Below, piece after piece: positions 7,588 through 15,423 of a stretch of DNA of 64,000 nt. This DNA is from Mycobacterium sp. 852014-50255_SCH5639931 (GTDB lineage: Bacteria > Actinomycetota > Actinomycetes > Mycobacteriales > Mycobacteriaceae). Every line of letters starts with the position of its first letter. The first letter of the stretch is position 1. The DNA lies in contig NZ_LZSV01000034.1 in the NCBI RefSeq assembly GCF_001665605.1, forward strand, positions 62,001 through 126,000, written 5' to 3'. Made by a program: the position numbers and the translations under genes. The notes under the pieces were generated by a model. That model was not told the DNA's origin, did not search any database, and saw only the letters and a program-made list of their open reading frames with translations.

Positions 7588-8856
7588 ATGGACGCCGCAA
7601 TCGCCTGGGCCGAAGCGATGAAGTTCGGGAACCGCCCGAACCCCTACCCGTATTTCGAGGAGCTGCGCAGGACACCGGTGGCCAAGGTCGCCGACAAGAC
7701 CTACGTCGTCACGGGCTATCAGGAGCTGCTCGCCTTGGCCCACGACCCGCGGATCAGCTCCGACATCAGCCGCAGCCCGGCCGGCGTCGGCGGCGACAAA
7801 AGCGAACCCGAACCCGGTGGCGAGCACATGCAGGCCTACGGGCGCGAGGCCAGCATCATCGTCTCCGACCCGCCCGACCACGACCGGGCACGCCGTCAGG
7901 TGATGCGCCACTTCGGCCCGCCGCACTCCCCCGGCCTGATCCCGAGCATGGAACCGTTCGTCGTGCGGCTGGCCGGCGACCTGCTCGACAAGGTGAAAGC
8001 CCGCGGCGGCACCCGGCTGGACGTTGTCGAGGACTTCGCCTACCCCATCCCCGTGGCCGTCATCTGCAAGATCCTCGGCGTGCCGGTCGAAGACGAGCCG
8101 ATGTTCCATGCGTGGATCTTCGACTTCATGATGGGCGCCGACCTGGGTCCCGAGGGCGACACCGACGAGGGGCGCGCCCTGGCTGAGAAGGGCCGCGTCG
8201 GCACCGCGGCGTTGCTGGACTATCTGGGCGCCTTGGTGAAGAGGTACGCGAAGGCCCCCGGTGACGGCCTGCTGTCCAAGCTGCTGCACGACAACGGACC
8301 CGACGGTCCCATGTCGGTCAGGGAGGCGACGTCCAACGCCATGCTCCTGCTGGTCGCGGGCCACGACTCCACGGTCAACACCATCACCAACTGCGTGATG
8401 ACCCTGCTGCGCAATCCCGGCTCGTGGGATCTGGTGCGCGACCGCCCGGAGCTGATCCCGCGCACGATCGAAGAAGTGCAGCGGCTGCAGTCGGCGGTGC
8501 AATTCTTCCCGAGCCGCAGCGCCACCGCTGACATCGAGGTCGGCGGGACGGTGATCCCCGCAGGGTCGGCGGTGCACCTCATCTACGCGGCGGCCAATCG
8601 GGATCCGCGCCGGTTCGACAGTCCGGATCGCTTCGACCCGCTCCGCGAAGACAACGAGCACTTCGGTTGGGGCAGTGGCATCCACACCTGCATGGGCGGG
8701 CCGCTGGCGCGCCTGGAGGTCAACCTGGCGCTCGAGACGTTTCTACGGCGCGTCGATTCTCCGGAATTGGTGGTCGACCCGCCGCCGTATCGCCACAATC
8801 AAGTGTTCCGCGGGCCGCGTCATCTCTGGGTTGACTTCGCGGCGATCGCCGATTGA
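7588..8856 (+). CDS. Cytochrome P450
   Basis: 422 residues, a soluble bacterial P450. Haem-binding loop FGWGSGIHTCMGG with the thiolate Cys at residue 368. I-helix motif AGHDST, where Ser occupies the usual Thr position of the acid-alcohol pair. K-helix E-x2-R is in EEVQR. Substrate unknown; soluble class I enzymes like this hydroxylate lipids, terpenes or drugs. It has a GGAGA ribosome-binding site and follows its ferredoxin and reductase genes directly, so it is probably self-sufficient in redox partners. The CYP family number cannot be given without alignment. Convergent with the MOSC gene (4 bp apart). Confidence 0.95.
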   Translation: MDAAIAWAEAMKFGNRPNPYPYFEELRRTPVAKVADKTYVVTGYQELLALAHDPRISSDISRSPAGVGGDKSEPEPGGEHMQAYGREASIIVSDPPDHDRARRQVMRHFGPPHSPGLIPSMEPFVVRLAGDLLDKVKARGGTRLDVVEDFAYPIPVAVICKILGVPVEDEPMFHAWIFDFMMGADLGPEGDTDEGRALAEKGRVGTAALLDYLGALVKRYAKAPGDGLLSKLLHDNGPDGPMSVREATSNAMLLLVAGHDSTVNTITNCVMTLLRNPGSWDLVRDRPELIPRTIEEVQRLQSAVQFFPSRSATADIEVGGTVIPAGSAVHLIYAAANRDPRRFDSPDRFDPLREDNEHFGWGSGIHTCMGGPLARLEVNLALETFLRRVDSPELVVDPPPYRHNQVFRGPRHLWVDFAAIAD

Positions 8857-8860
8857 ACCC

Positions 8861-9706
8861 TCACCGGCCGATCGTGACGCGGTCACCCACGCGGATGACG
8901 CCTTTCGCCAGAACCGCGAGATAAGCACCCGCGCACGGCTGAGCACCGTGACCGCCTGTGTCCCAGCGGTTTTCGGCTGCCGGTGTGCGGAGCGCCTGCG
9001 GCGCGCGCGGCAGTGGGCCGTGTTCGAGCGTCGGCACGACGCACCGTGATGTGGCGGTCAGGACCCGCAGCCGCGCGTCACCGACGGCGATTTCCGAGCC
9101 AACCCAATCGTTTTCGGCGTAGGGCGGGTAGCCCGGCGGCGTCGTGATCACCAGGTTGGGCCGGTACCGCAGTGCCTCGACGCCGATGTGCTCGAGCGTG
9201 GCGGTGGTGATCGCGTGCAGCGGGGCCTCGTCGGTGAACGCGTCGCCCGGGGTCGCCTTTGCGATCTCGAGAATGCGGCCGCTGACCTCGGCGTCCAAGC
9301 CCAGCTCGAGCAACTTCTCCGGGTCCGGACGCACCAGCGTGGCGCCCTCGGGGCGCTGGGCGATCAGGCGAACCGGTCGACCCATCAGCCGCGAAAGCAG
9401 GTCGTCGATGCCCGGGTCGTCGACCGTCACACTGGTGCCGTCGGGCAGCGCGATCTTCACCCGACCGGCGTCTGCATTCGCGGTGCACTTCAGCAGGCCG
9501 CGCCACAACCGGGCGTTCTTGGCACTGGCGACATGCCCGGTGGCGGCGTCGAGCAACGCCAGCCGCCGGTCGCCTTCGGCGCCGTGCTCGTCGACGAACA
9601 TGCTGGGCACGGATTCTCCGAGCATCGACTTCACGGGGTAGCGGAGCAGGCTGTGCACCTGCATGTCCACCGCGGCGAAACCTGAAAAGGCCGTCGAATC
9701 CTCCAT
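8861..9706 (-). CDS. MOSC domain protein (MOSC N-terminal plus MOSC)
   Basis: 281 residues. The N-terminal beta-barrel part begins VHSLLRYPVKSMLGES, a classic MOSC_N pattern, followed by an MOSC domain (about 130-275) with an APLHAITTATLEHIG segment. MOSC proteins bind the molybdenum cofactor and act in reduction of N-hydroxylated compounds (mARC/YcbX type) or sulfur transfer. The Cys that binds the cofactor in this fold is probably the one in SRCVVPTLEHGP. Transcribed leftwards against the P450 operon; no shared promoter. Confidence 0.85.
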   Translation of the reverse strand: MEDSTAFSGFAAVDMQVHSLLRYPVKSMLGESVPSMFVDEHGAEGDRRLALLDAATGHVASAKNARLWRGLLKCTANADAGRVKIALPDGTSVTVDDPGIDDLLSRLMGRPVRLIAQRPEGATLVRPDPEKLLELGLDAEVSGRILEIAKATPGDAFTDEAPLHAITTATLEHIGVEALRYRPNLVITTPPGYPPYAENDWVGSEIAVGDARLRVLTATSRCVVPTLEHGPLPRAPQALRTPAAENRWDTGGHGAQPCAGAYLAVLAKGVIRVGDRVTIGR

Positions 9707-9795
9707 TGCCCATCCCCACTCGGCGAGAGCGCACCAGCTATCCCGCTCAGCGTATGCGGGAGGGGCGCTAAAACCGGTGGTGGGTCAGGAAGCGA

Positions 9796-10119
9796 TCAGC
9801 CCGGGCAGTAGGTCGACTCTGCCGCGCTGACCCAGCCGGTCATGTCCGAGAACGAGAAGCCCTTCGAACTCATGCTGGAATGCAAATCGGCCGCGATCGC
9901 ATCCGGTGTTTTGCCGGCCATCCGGTCGGCGCAGACTGCGTGCCCCATCGCGATCATGTCGGAGTCACTTCCCGACGACCAGGTGAATCCGAGGTTGTGC
10001 AGTTTGGCGAGGTATGCGTCGTCCGTGCTGTCGGCCGAAGCAATGGCGGTGGTTGCGGTGAGGGCAGCGCCAACCATGACGGGAATTGTCAGTTTGGCCA
10101 GCCAACGCGGTGCAAGCAT
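9796..10119 (-). CDS. Secreted DUF732 protein
   Basis: 107 residues: signal peptide (LTIPVMVGAALTATTAIASA, about residues 9-28) then a DUF732 domain with the recurrent DDAYLAKLHNLGF and GHAVCADRMAG segments and a C-terminal Cys (paired Cys likely form a disulfide). DUF732 proteins are small exported mycobacterial proteins of unknown function. The start at 10119 is preferred over the frame open to 10275 because it has an AAGGGCACGAA ribosome-binding region and yields a normal signal peptide. Confidence 0.85.
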   Translation of the reverse strand: MLAPRWLAKLTIPVMVGAALTATTAIASADSTDDAYLAKLHNLGFTWSSGSDSDMIAMGHAVCADRMAGKTPDAIAADLHSSMSSKGFSFSDMTGWVSAAESTYCPG

Positions 10120-10308
10120 TTCGTGCCCTTCTTTTCTTTGTCGGTGTCGAGGTGGGGTCAGTATATGAGTGAGCGATGCCGCGAATATTAAAACTAAGAA
10201 AATTGCTGCGGCCAGTGCGTAACCGGCGGCGGGGACCACATTTGCGGGACCTGAGCGTGAGTATCGAGCGCACAAGCACGGCTGGCACGCCTGCCCGAAA
10301 GCCGGCGC

Positions 10309-11085
10309 TCAGCCAGGAGCCGCGGTGACGACAATCGATTCCTGTCCGGTTTGCCAGCCGGTCACGAAGGTTGGAATGGTGACCTGTTCGTCGGGGTGAT
10401 CGGCGCCCGGGTCGTTGAGATGGATGATCTCCCTATTGGTGTCGATACCGGTGACGACCAGGAAGTGATCGGCCTTGGTCCGCTGGTCGCTGGTGTTCCA
10501 GATGACGGCGGAGTTGACCCAGGCGATCACCTTGCGATTACCGGCGAGGTACCGCTTCAGTGCGGGTAGACCGGTCTGATCCGGATGCGCCACGTAGGTC
10601 ATCTCCGACTTGATGCCGTAGTGGTCGAGTAGCACTACCGCATCGGCCATTTCGATGCCGCCGTCGCCGTTGGTATGGCTCGGGTCGTCGCGCGGTGCGT
10701 AGATGGGGCCCGGATTGGTCTGTGAGGGCGTCGACTCCGCCAGCTTGATCATCTGCTGTTCCGTCGGTGCCTGGCCGGTGATCTCGCCGACCACGTCGGC
10801 CACCGACATCAGCCCGCAGTTGTCCTCCAGCGACTGTGGCTGCCAAAACTTTGCGGCCGCGGCGGGATCACCGTAGGTGCCGTCTTCGATCGACGGCTGC
10901 GCGCCGGCCGGCTGCGTCGGCGTGGGATTGCTGGGGGCGCTGCTGACGATGGTCGACGACGCGTTCGCTCGCGGCGTCGAGGGCGGCGCAGGGCGGCACG
11001 ACGAAACCAGGAACACACCGGCCACGCCGACGCACGCGGCGACCACCGCGGCGCGGGCCGTGGACGCCGTCGTGAAAGTGAACAT
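10309..11085 (-). CDS. C39-like peptidase-fold lipoprotein
   Basis: 258 residues from ATG 11085. An export signal ends in a lipobox-like LVSSC (Cys near residue 30), then a low-complexity Ser/Pro/Thr linker to about residue 65. The rest is a C39-like papain fold: Cys in QSLEDNCGLMSVADVV, His in KADHFLVVTGID, and Asp in HLNDPGA, giving a plausible Cys-His-Asp triad. Such proteins cleave or bind peptides in the envelope; true substrate unknown. An in-frame GTG at 11139 would add 18 residues. A lipidated surface location is predicted from sequence. Confidence 0.78.
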   Translation of the reverse strand: MFTFTTASTARAAVVAACVGVAGVFLVSSCRPAPPSTPRANASSTIVSSAPSNPTPTQPAGAQPSIEDGTYGDPAAAAKFWQPQSLEDNCGLMSVADVVGEITGQAPTEQQMIKLAESTPSQTNPGPIYAPRDDPSHTNGDGGIEMADAVVLLDHYGIKSEMTYVAHPDQTGLPALKRYLAGNRKVIAWVNSAVIWNTSDQRTKADHFLVVTGIDTNREIIHLNDPGADHPDEQVTIPTFVTGWQTGQESIVVTAAPG

Positions 11086-11352
11086 GAGCGCTCGCGAAGT
11101 TCGACGAGAAAAAGCTTGGGAGCGTGCAAACGGTAACACTTCGGCGCGCCCTTATAGGCGAATAATGCCGCGCCGGTGACGCGGCGCTTACGTGCTCAAT
11201 AATTCAAAGGTTTCGGCCGATATTAACCGCGAAATGACGCCTCGACATACAAAAAGCATGCGAAACAATTGCCCGTGACATCTGTCGATATTGGACGTTT
11301 TTCTGCAGGCGGCAGTGAACGCAACGCGATCACCTATCGCCCTTTCTGGCTA

Positions 11353-12693
11353 TCAGTGTGGGAGCAGGCGTTGCTTTTGCTCGTTGAATTCGTCCTCCGT
11401 GATGATTCCCGCGTCGCGCAGGGATGCCAGCTCGCGCAACTCGGCGGCGATGCTGGTGATCGGGCCACCCGCCGGAACCTGCGGCGCCGCCGTGCCATCC
11501 TGCGTCGCCTTTTGCGTTGCGGCCCTGAGTCGTTCGGCGCGGCCCGCGACACCCGCGCCTGTCGTACCGGCCATGGCGCGCCCGGCCATGCTCGCCGCGG
11601 CCATTTCCCCGAACAGGCTTCCGGAGCTGCTGGACGAGGCCTGCGCGGCGGCGCCGACGGTGGTGGCGGGCAAGGCCAGGGCGGCGGGCCGTACCGCGGG
11701 GGCGGCCGCCGCCCAGCCCGGGGGCACCGACAAACCGCCGACCATGTTCGCCTGGCCCAGGCTCGCCGTTGCGGCCGACCCGCCCGCGAGGTTGGTGATC
11801 ACGGGGAAGGGCGTGGGGGGCACGGGCGCAAACCCGGGCCAGGACTGGACCCCTGCCCAGCCGCTGACGATGTCATCGGTGTGGAAACCGGTCAGAGCGC
11901 CGGAAACGTCGTAGGGAAGCGCCGTTACGCCGGCGGCGAGCCCCGCCGCCCCGAGTTCTGGGTCGACGAACACCGCACTCAGGTCGGCGGCCAGGCCCAG
12001 CAGGTCGCGCCCACCGAAGCCAAAGTCCAGGGGGCTTGCAAGGTTGAGCAGCGCGTCGGGCGTCGCGCTGAAGGCCTGCTGGGTCGGCGAGAGGGCGCTC
12101 TGCACCTTTCCGGCCGAGGTGCCGGCGGCCTGGTTGAGGGCGGCCGCTTGCCGCACCGAGCCGCCCGAATCCGTGCTCTCTTGCGGCGCGGCGAACGGTG
12201 TCAGCCTCGCGGCCGCCGACGCCGACGCCGCGTAGCCGTACATGGCCCCGGCATCTTGGGCCCACATCTCGGAGTACTGCGCCTCGGTGGTCGCGATCGC
12301 GGGCGTGTTCTGCCCCAAGATGTTCGTCGCGATCAGGGACATCAGCAGGCTGCGGTTGGCCGCGATGACGGGCGGCGGTACCGATTCCGCGAACGCCGCC
12401 TCGTAGGCGGCGGCCGCGGCTTTGGCCTGGCCGGCGGTCTGTTCGGCCTGCGCGGCGGCGGTCCGTGTCCAGGCCACGTACTGGGCGGCCGCGGCCGACA
12501 TCGCCGCCGCCGATGGCCCCAGCCAGGGCCCGCCCGTCAACGCCGTGACCTCCGCCTGATACGAGTCCGCCGCCGAATGCAACGCGACGGCCAGCGCGTC
12601 CCAGGCCATCGCGGCGGCCAGCATCGGCGCCGCCCCCGGCCCGGTATACATCCGCCCAGAGTTGACTTCCGGAGGTAGTGCTGCGAAATCCAT
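11353..12693 (-). CDS. PPE family protein (PPE-SVP type) with SHOCT-like C-terminus
   Basis: 446 residues. The PPE domain covers about 1-165 (MDFAALPPEVNSGRMYTGPG; WxG-type GPWLGPS), and the PPE-SVP signature GGLSVPPGW appears near residue 325. Such proteins are exported by ESX type VII systems, usually as heterodimers with a PE protein, but no PE gene lies beside it. The last about 33 residues (ELRELASLRDAGIITEDEF and onward) closely match the SHOCT motif, which is unusual for a PPE. A GGAGGAG ribosome-binding site supports ATG 12693. The C-terminal half is rich in Ala/Gly. Confidence 0.93.
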   Translation of the reverse strand: MDFAALPPEVNSGRMYTGPGAAPMLAAAMAWDALAVALHSAADSYQAEVTALTGGPWLGPSAAAMSAAAAQYVAWTRTAAAQAEQTAGQAKAAAAAYEAAFAESVPPPVIAANRSLLMSLIATNILGQNTPAIATTEAQYSEMWAQDAGAMYGYAASASAAARLTPFAAPQESTDSGGSVRQAAALNQAAGTSAGKVQSALSPTQQAFSATPDALLNLASPLDFGFGGRDLLGLAADLSAVFVDPELGAAGLAAGVTALPYDVSGALTGFHTDDIVSGWAGVQSWPGFAPVPPTPFPVITNLAGGSAATASLGQANMVGGLSVPPGWAAAAPAVRPAALALPATTVGAAAQASSSSSGSLFGEMAAASMAGRAMAGTTGAGVAGRAERLRAATQKATQDGTAAPQVPAGGPITSIAAELRELASLRDAGIITEDEFNEQKQRLLPH

Positions 12694-13074
12694 GAGTCGT
12701 CTCCTCCGGACGGTTCAACGGTGGCAACAGTGTTAACGGATCGTTGCTGGCCGTAGTGGGATTGCCCAACGGACAGCAAACAAATCTCGATCCTTTTAAG
12801 TAGTACAGGTACCGCGATGACGGTTGACCGAGCCCTGCCCCCTAACCGCGGAGCCTTCGCGGCAGACGCTCGAGCATGGGCGGTGACCAGGACTTCTACG
12901 ACGTTGGGGTGTCCCAGAGCACCGATAAGTTACCTCCGTGAGGCGGCGAAACCCGTCAACCGCACCGGACGCGCCACGCCTGAGTCGCCCGGCGCCGGCG
13001 GGGTCCGCGTCCGGCGGCCCGACCTGGCCGGTCTGCTTGGATCGATACCGTCACCGCGAGTTAGGTCGGAGTGA
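12694..13074. other. 381-bp intergenic region between PPE and GT1 genes
   Basis: Divergent promoter region. The left part (12730-12830) is relatively A/T-rich for this genome and contains the runs AAACAAATCTCG and TTTTAAGTAGTAC. The right part is G+C-rich. An open frame at 12817-13074 has no recognisable protein character and no clear ribosome-binding site, so I do not call it a gene. No hairpin terminator or riboswitch was convincingly seen. Confidence 0.5.
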
Positions 13075-14247
13075 ATGAAATTTGTGCTGGCAGCGTACGG
13101 GAGTCGGGGCGACGTCGAACCCTGCGCCGCCCTCGGCCGCGAGCTGTCGCGCCGGGGTCACGACGTGCGCATGGCGGTACCGCCCGACAGGCTCCCCTTT
13201 GTCGAATCCGTAGGTATTGAGGCCGTCGCCTACGGGTATGACACGCGAGAGCAGATAGATGCGGCCATGAATTTCGTTCGCCGCGTGCAGGATCCGATCA
13301 GCGCGCTACCGCATGTCGCCGAGCGGGTCACCGAGGTGTGGGCGGAGAAAACCGCGGCGCTGAAGACACTGGCAGAGGGTGCCGACCTGCTGGTCGCCGG
13401 CATGAACGAGCAACGTCTTGCCGCCAACGTCGCGGAGTTTTACGGCATGCCGTTCGCCGCGGTGCACTTTTTCCCCGCGCGGGCGCTGGAACTCGGCGGA
13501 GTCCAGGCGCACATAACGAACGTCGCCGACGGCGCGCAACGGGAGGCGCTTGGCTTACCCGAAGCCGCCGGATCGTCCACCCGACAAGTGTTGGAGATTC
13601 AGGCCTATGACGCGCTCGGTGTGCCCGAGCTGGCGGACGAATCGGCGGAATCAGGGCATCGACGGCCTTTCGTGGGGCCGCTGACCCTGGAAACGCCGAC
13701 CGATATCGACAACGAGGTGTTGTCATGGATCGCCGAAGGACCGCCGCCCATCTACTTCGGCTTCGGCAGCACGCCGATCACATCGCCTCCCGAGACGGTC
13801 GCAGTGATCAACGGGGCCTGCGAGCAGTTAGGCGAACGGGCGTTGATTTGCAGCGGCCCAAACGATTTCACCCACGTCGCGCGGGCCGGCCATACCGAGA
13901 TCGTAGATGCGGTCAACCACGCGGCGATCTTTCCGGCATGCCGCGTGATTGTGCACCATGGGGGCGCCGGTACTACCGCCGCGGCCATGCGGGCCGGCGT
14001 TCCCATGTTGGTGCTCTGGCTGTGGCTCGATCAGCCAATCTGGGCATCCGCAGTAACCCAGCTGGGAGTGGGCATCGGCAGACCCTTTTCGGAATCGACC
14101 TACGATTCACTAGTCGCGGATCTGAGCTCCCTACTCGCCGGGGACCACGTCACTCGCGCCCGCGAGGTCGCCGCCCAGATGACCAAACCCGCCGAAAGCG
14201 TCGCCAGGGCCGCCGACCTCGTGGAAGACGCTGCCCGCTCGGACTGA
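13075..14247 (+). CDS. GT1 (UGT-like) glycosyltransferase
   Basis: 390 residues, GT-B fold. The N-terminus KFVLAAYGSRGDVEPCAALG is the hallmark of bacterial GT1 enzymes of the glycopeptide/glycopeptidolipid type. The C-terminal donor site has FGSTPI and HHGGAGTTAAAMRAGVP. It probably transfers a deoxysugar or glucose from a nucleotide donor onto a lipid or peptide acceptor at the inner membrane. A GGAG ribosome-binding site precedes ATG 13075. The methyltransferase 57 bp downstream in the same direction suggests a modify-then-methylate pair, as in glycopeptidolipid loci, though no other such gene is nearby. Confidence 0.88.
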   Translation: MKFVLAAYGSRGDVEPCAALGRELSRRGHDVRMAVPPDRLPFVESVGIEAVAYGYDTREQIDAAMNFVRRVQDPISALPHVAERVTEVWAEKTAALKTLAEGADLLVAGMNEQRLAANVAEFYGMPFAAVHFFPARALELGGVQAHITNVADGAQREALGLPEAAGSSTRQVLEIQAYDALGVPELADESAESGHRRPFVGPLTLETPTDIDNEVLSWIAEGPPPIYFGFGSTPITSPPETVAVINGACEQLGERALICSGPNDFTHVARAGHTEIVDAVNHAAIFPACRVIVHHGGAGTTAAAMRAGVPMLVLWLWLDQPIWASAVTQLGVGIGRPFSESTYDSLVADLSSLLAGDHVTRAREVAAQMTKPAESVARAADLVEDAARSD

Positions 14248-14303
14248 TCGACGCGTAGGTCCGATCAGTGGTGCAAAGCGGCCGGGTCGTGTAGAAGGTT
14301 CTG

Positions 14304-15347
14304 GTGCAAGAACCACCCCCTGGCTCTTTCGACCCGTCCGTGCTTTACGAAGCGATGGTCAGGCGGTGGTATCGCCGTTCGTCGGCCGAAGGGCACATCA
14401 GGGTGCCGGCCGTACCGAGCCTGCTCGACGAGTACGTCCAGTTATGCGGCAACCTCTGTGCCACGCTGGGCGTCTGGCACACGCCCGAACAGTCGTCTGA
14501 GCTCAGGACCACGCTGGAGGCCGAGCTCTCGAAGGGTTTCAAGGCCTCTCCCCGTTCGGACATCGTCATCTCGTTTTACGCGCCGTTCGGGATAAGCGTG
14601 AACATCCGTGCCAAAGCCGAATGGCGGACACTCGATGCCGATTACGACGAGTGGGTGGCGGTCCGTCCGCCGCCCCTGTTCGGCACCGAGCCCGACGCGC
14701 GGGTGTTGGCTCTGGCCGCCGAAGCGGCCGACCCGACGGCTTGCCGCGTGCTCGATGTCGGAGCGGGGACCGGGCGCAACGCCCTGCCCCTGGCCCGCCG
14801 CGGCCACCCGGTGGACGCGGTCGAGATGGCGGCGAAGCTCGCCGGCGTCATGCGCTCGGAGGCAGAGAGCGAATCGCTGAGCGTGCACGTGATTCAGAGC
14901 GATGTCTTCACCGCGATGGAAACCGTCCAGGAGAAATACCAGCTGATGGTCCTCTCCGAGGTGGTGCCCGACTTCCGAACGACGCACGAGTTGCGGGGCG
15001 TCTTCGAGCTCGCCGTCGAATGCCTCGCTCCCGGCGGGCGTTTGGTGTTCAACGCCTTCTTGCCCCGCGAGGGCTACGTCCCCGACGACGCGGCGGTGCA
15101 ATTCGGTCAGCAGTGCAACACCATGATCTACACGCGCGACCAGATGACGACCGCGGCGGCCGGGCTACCCCTCGAGCTGGTTGCCGACGACCCCGCCTAC
15201 GAATACGAGAAGGCCCACTTGCCCGAGGGTGCCTGGCCGCCCACGGCCTGGTTCGAGGGATGGGCCACTGGCCTCGACGTGTTCGACGTCGACCGCGACC
15301 ACTCGCCGATCGAGTTGCACTGGCTCGTTTACCGAAAGGTGGACTGA
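14304..15347 (+). CDS. SAM-dependent methyltransferase
   Basis: 347 residues. The Rossmann-type SAM site VLDVGAGTGRNALPLARRG sits near residues 150-170, preceded by a ~145-residue N-terminal region (SEL..TLEAELSKGF, DIVISFYAPFGISVNI) that is not found in minimal methyltransferases and may bind substrate. C-terminal post-motif LAPGGRLVFNAF. Start is GTG 14304 with AAGG upstream. Follows the GT1 gene closely; substrate unknown, possibly a sugar or fatty-acid hydroxyl installed by that enzyme. Confidence 0.8.
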   Translation: MQEPPPGSFDPSVLYEAMVRRWYRRSSAEGHIRVPAVPSLLDEYVQLCGNLCATLGVWHTPEQSSELRTTLEAELSKGFKASPRSDIVISFYAPFGISVNIRAKAEWRTLDADYDEWVAVRPPPLFGTEPDARVLALAAEAADPTACRVLDVGAGTGRNALPLARRGHPVDAVEMAAKLAGVMRSEAESESLSVHVIQSDVFTAMETVQEKYQLMVLSEVVPDFRTTHELRGVFELAVECLAPGGRLVFNAFLPREGYVPDDAAVQFGQQCNTMIYTRDQMTTAAAGLPLELVADDPAYEYEKAHLPEGAWPPTAWFEGWATGLDVFDVDRDHSPIELHWLVYRKVD

Positions 15348-15374
15348 GTCCAGCGCGTCGAACGTGTATGTACT

Positions 15375-15398
15375 GCGAGAATTTGGCGGAATTTTCGC
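15375..15398. terminator. Candidate bidirectional terminator hairpin
   Basis: GCGAGAATT, six-base loop, AATTTTCGC: a nine-pair stem with one G-U wobble between two convergent genes (stops at 15347 and 15424). There is no T-tract on the + strand apart from the stem itself, so termination efficiency is unknown. Confidence 0.45.
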
Positions 15399-15423
15399 GC
15401 TGAGTGCACGTTCGGTGCGGGAT

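Noticed and set aside
6679..8685. 668-codon antisense open frame across the reductase and P450 genes
   Set aside because: The opposite strand encodes two clear enzymes; long antisense frames are common in high-G+C DNA, and this one has no domain.
12926..12970. Possible M-box or other riboswitch (GTGAGGCGG..GTCAACCGCACC)
   Set aside because: Only short resemblance; no conserved core helices could be paired, and the downstream gene is a glycosyltransferase.
12817..13074. 85-codon open frame before the GT1 gene
   Set aside because: No ribosome-binding site, no recognisable protein features, and it ends exactly at the GT1 start; more likely non-coding leader.
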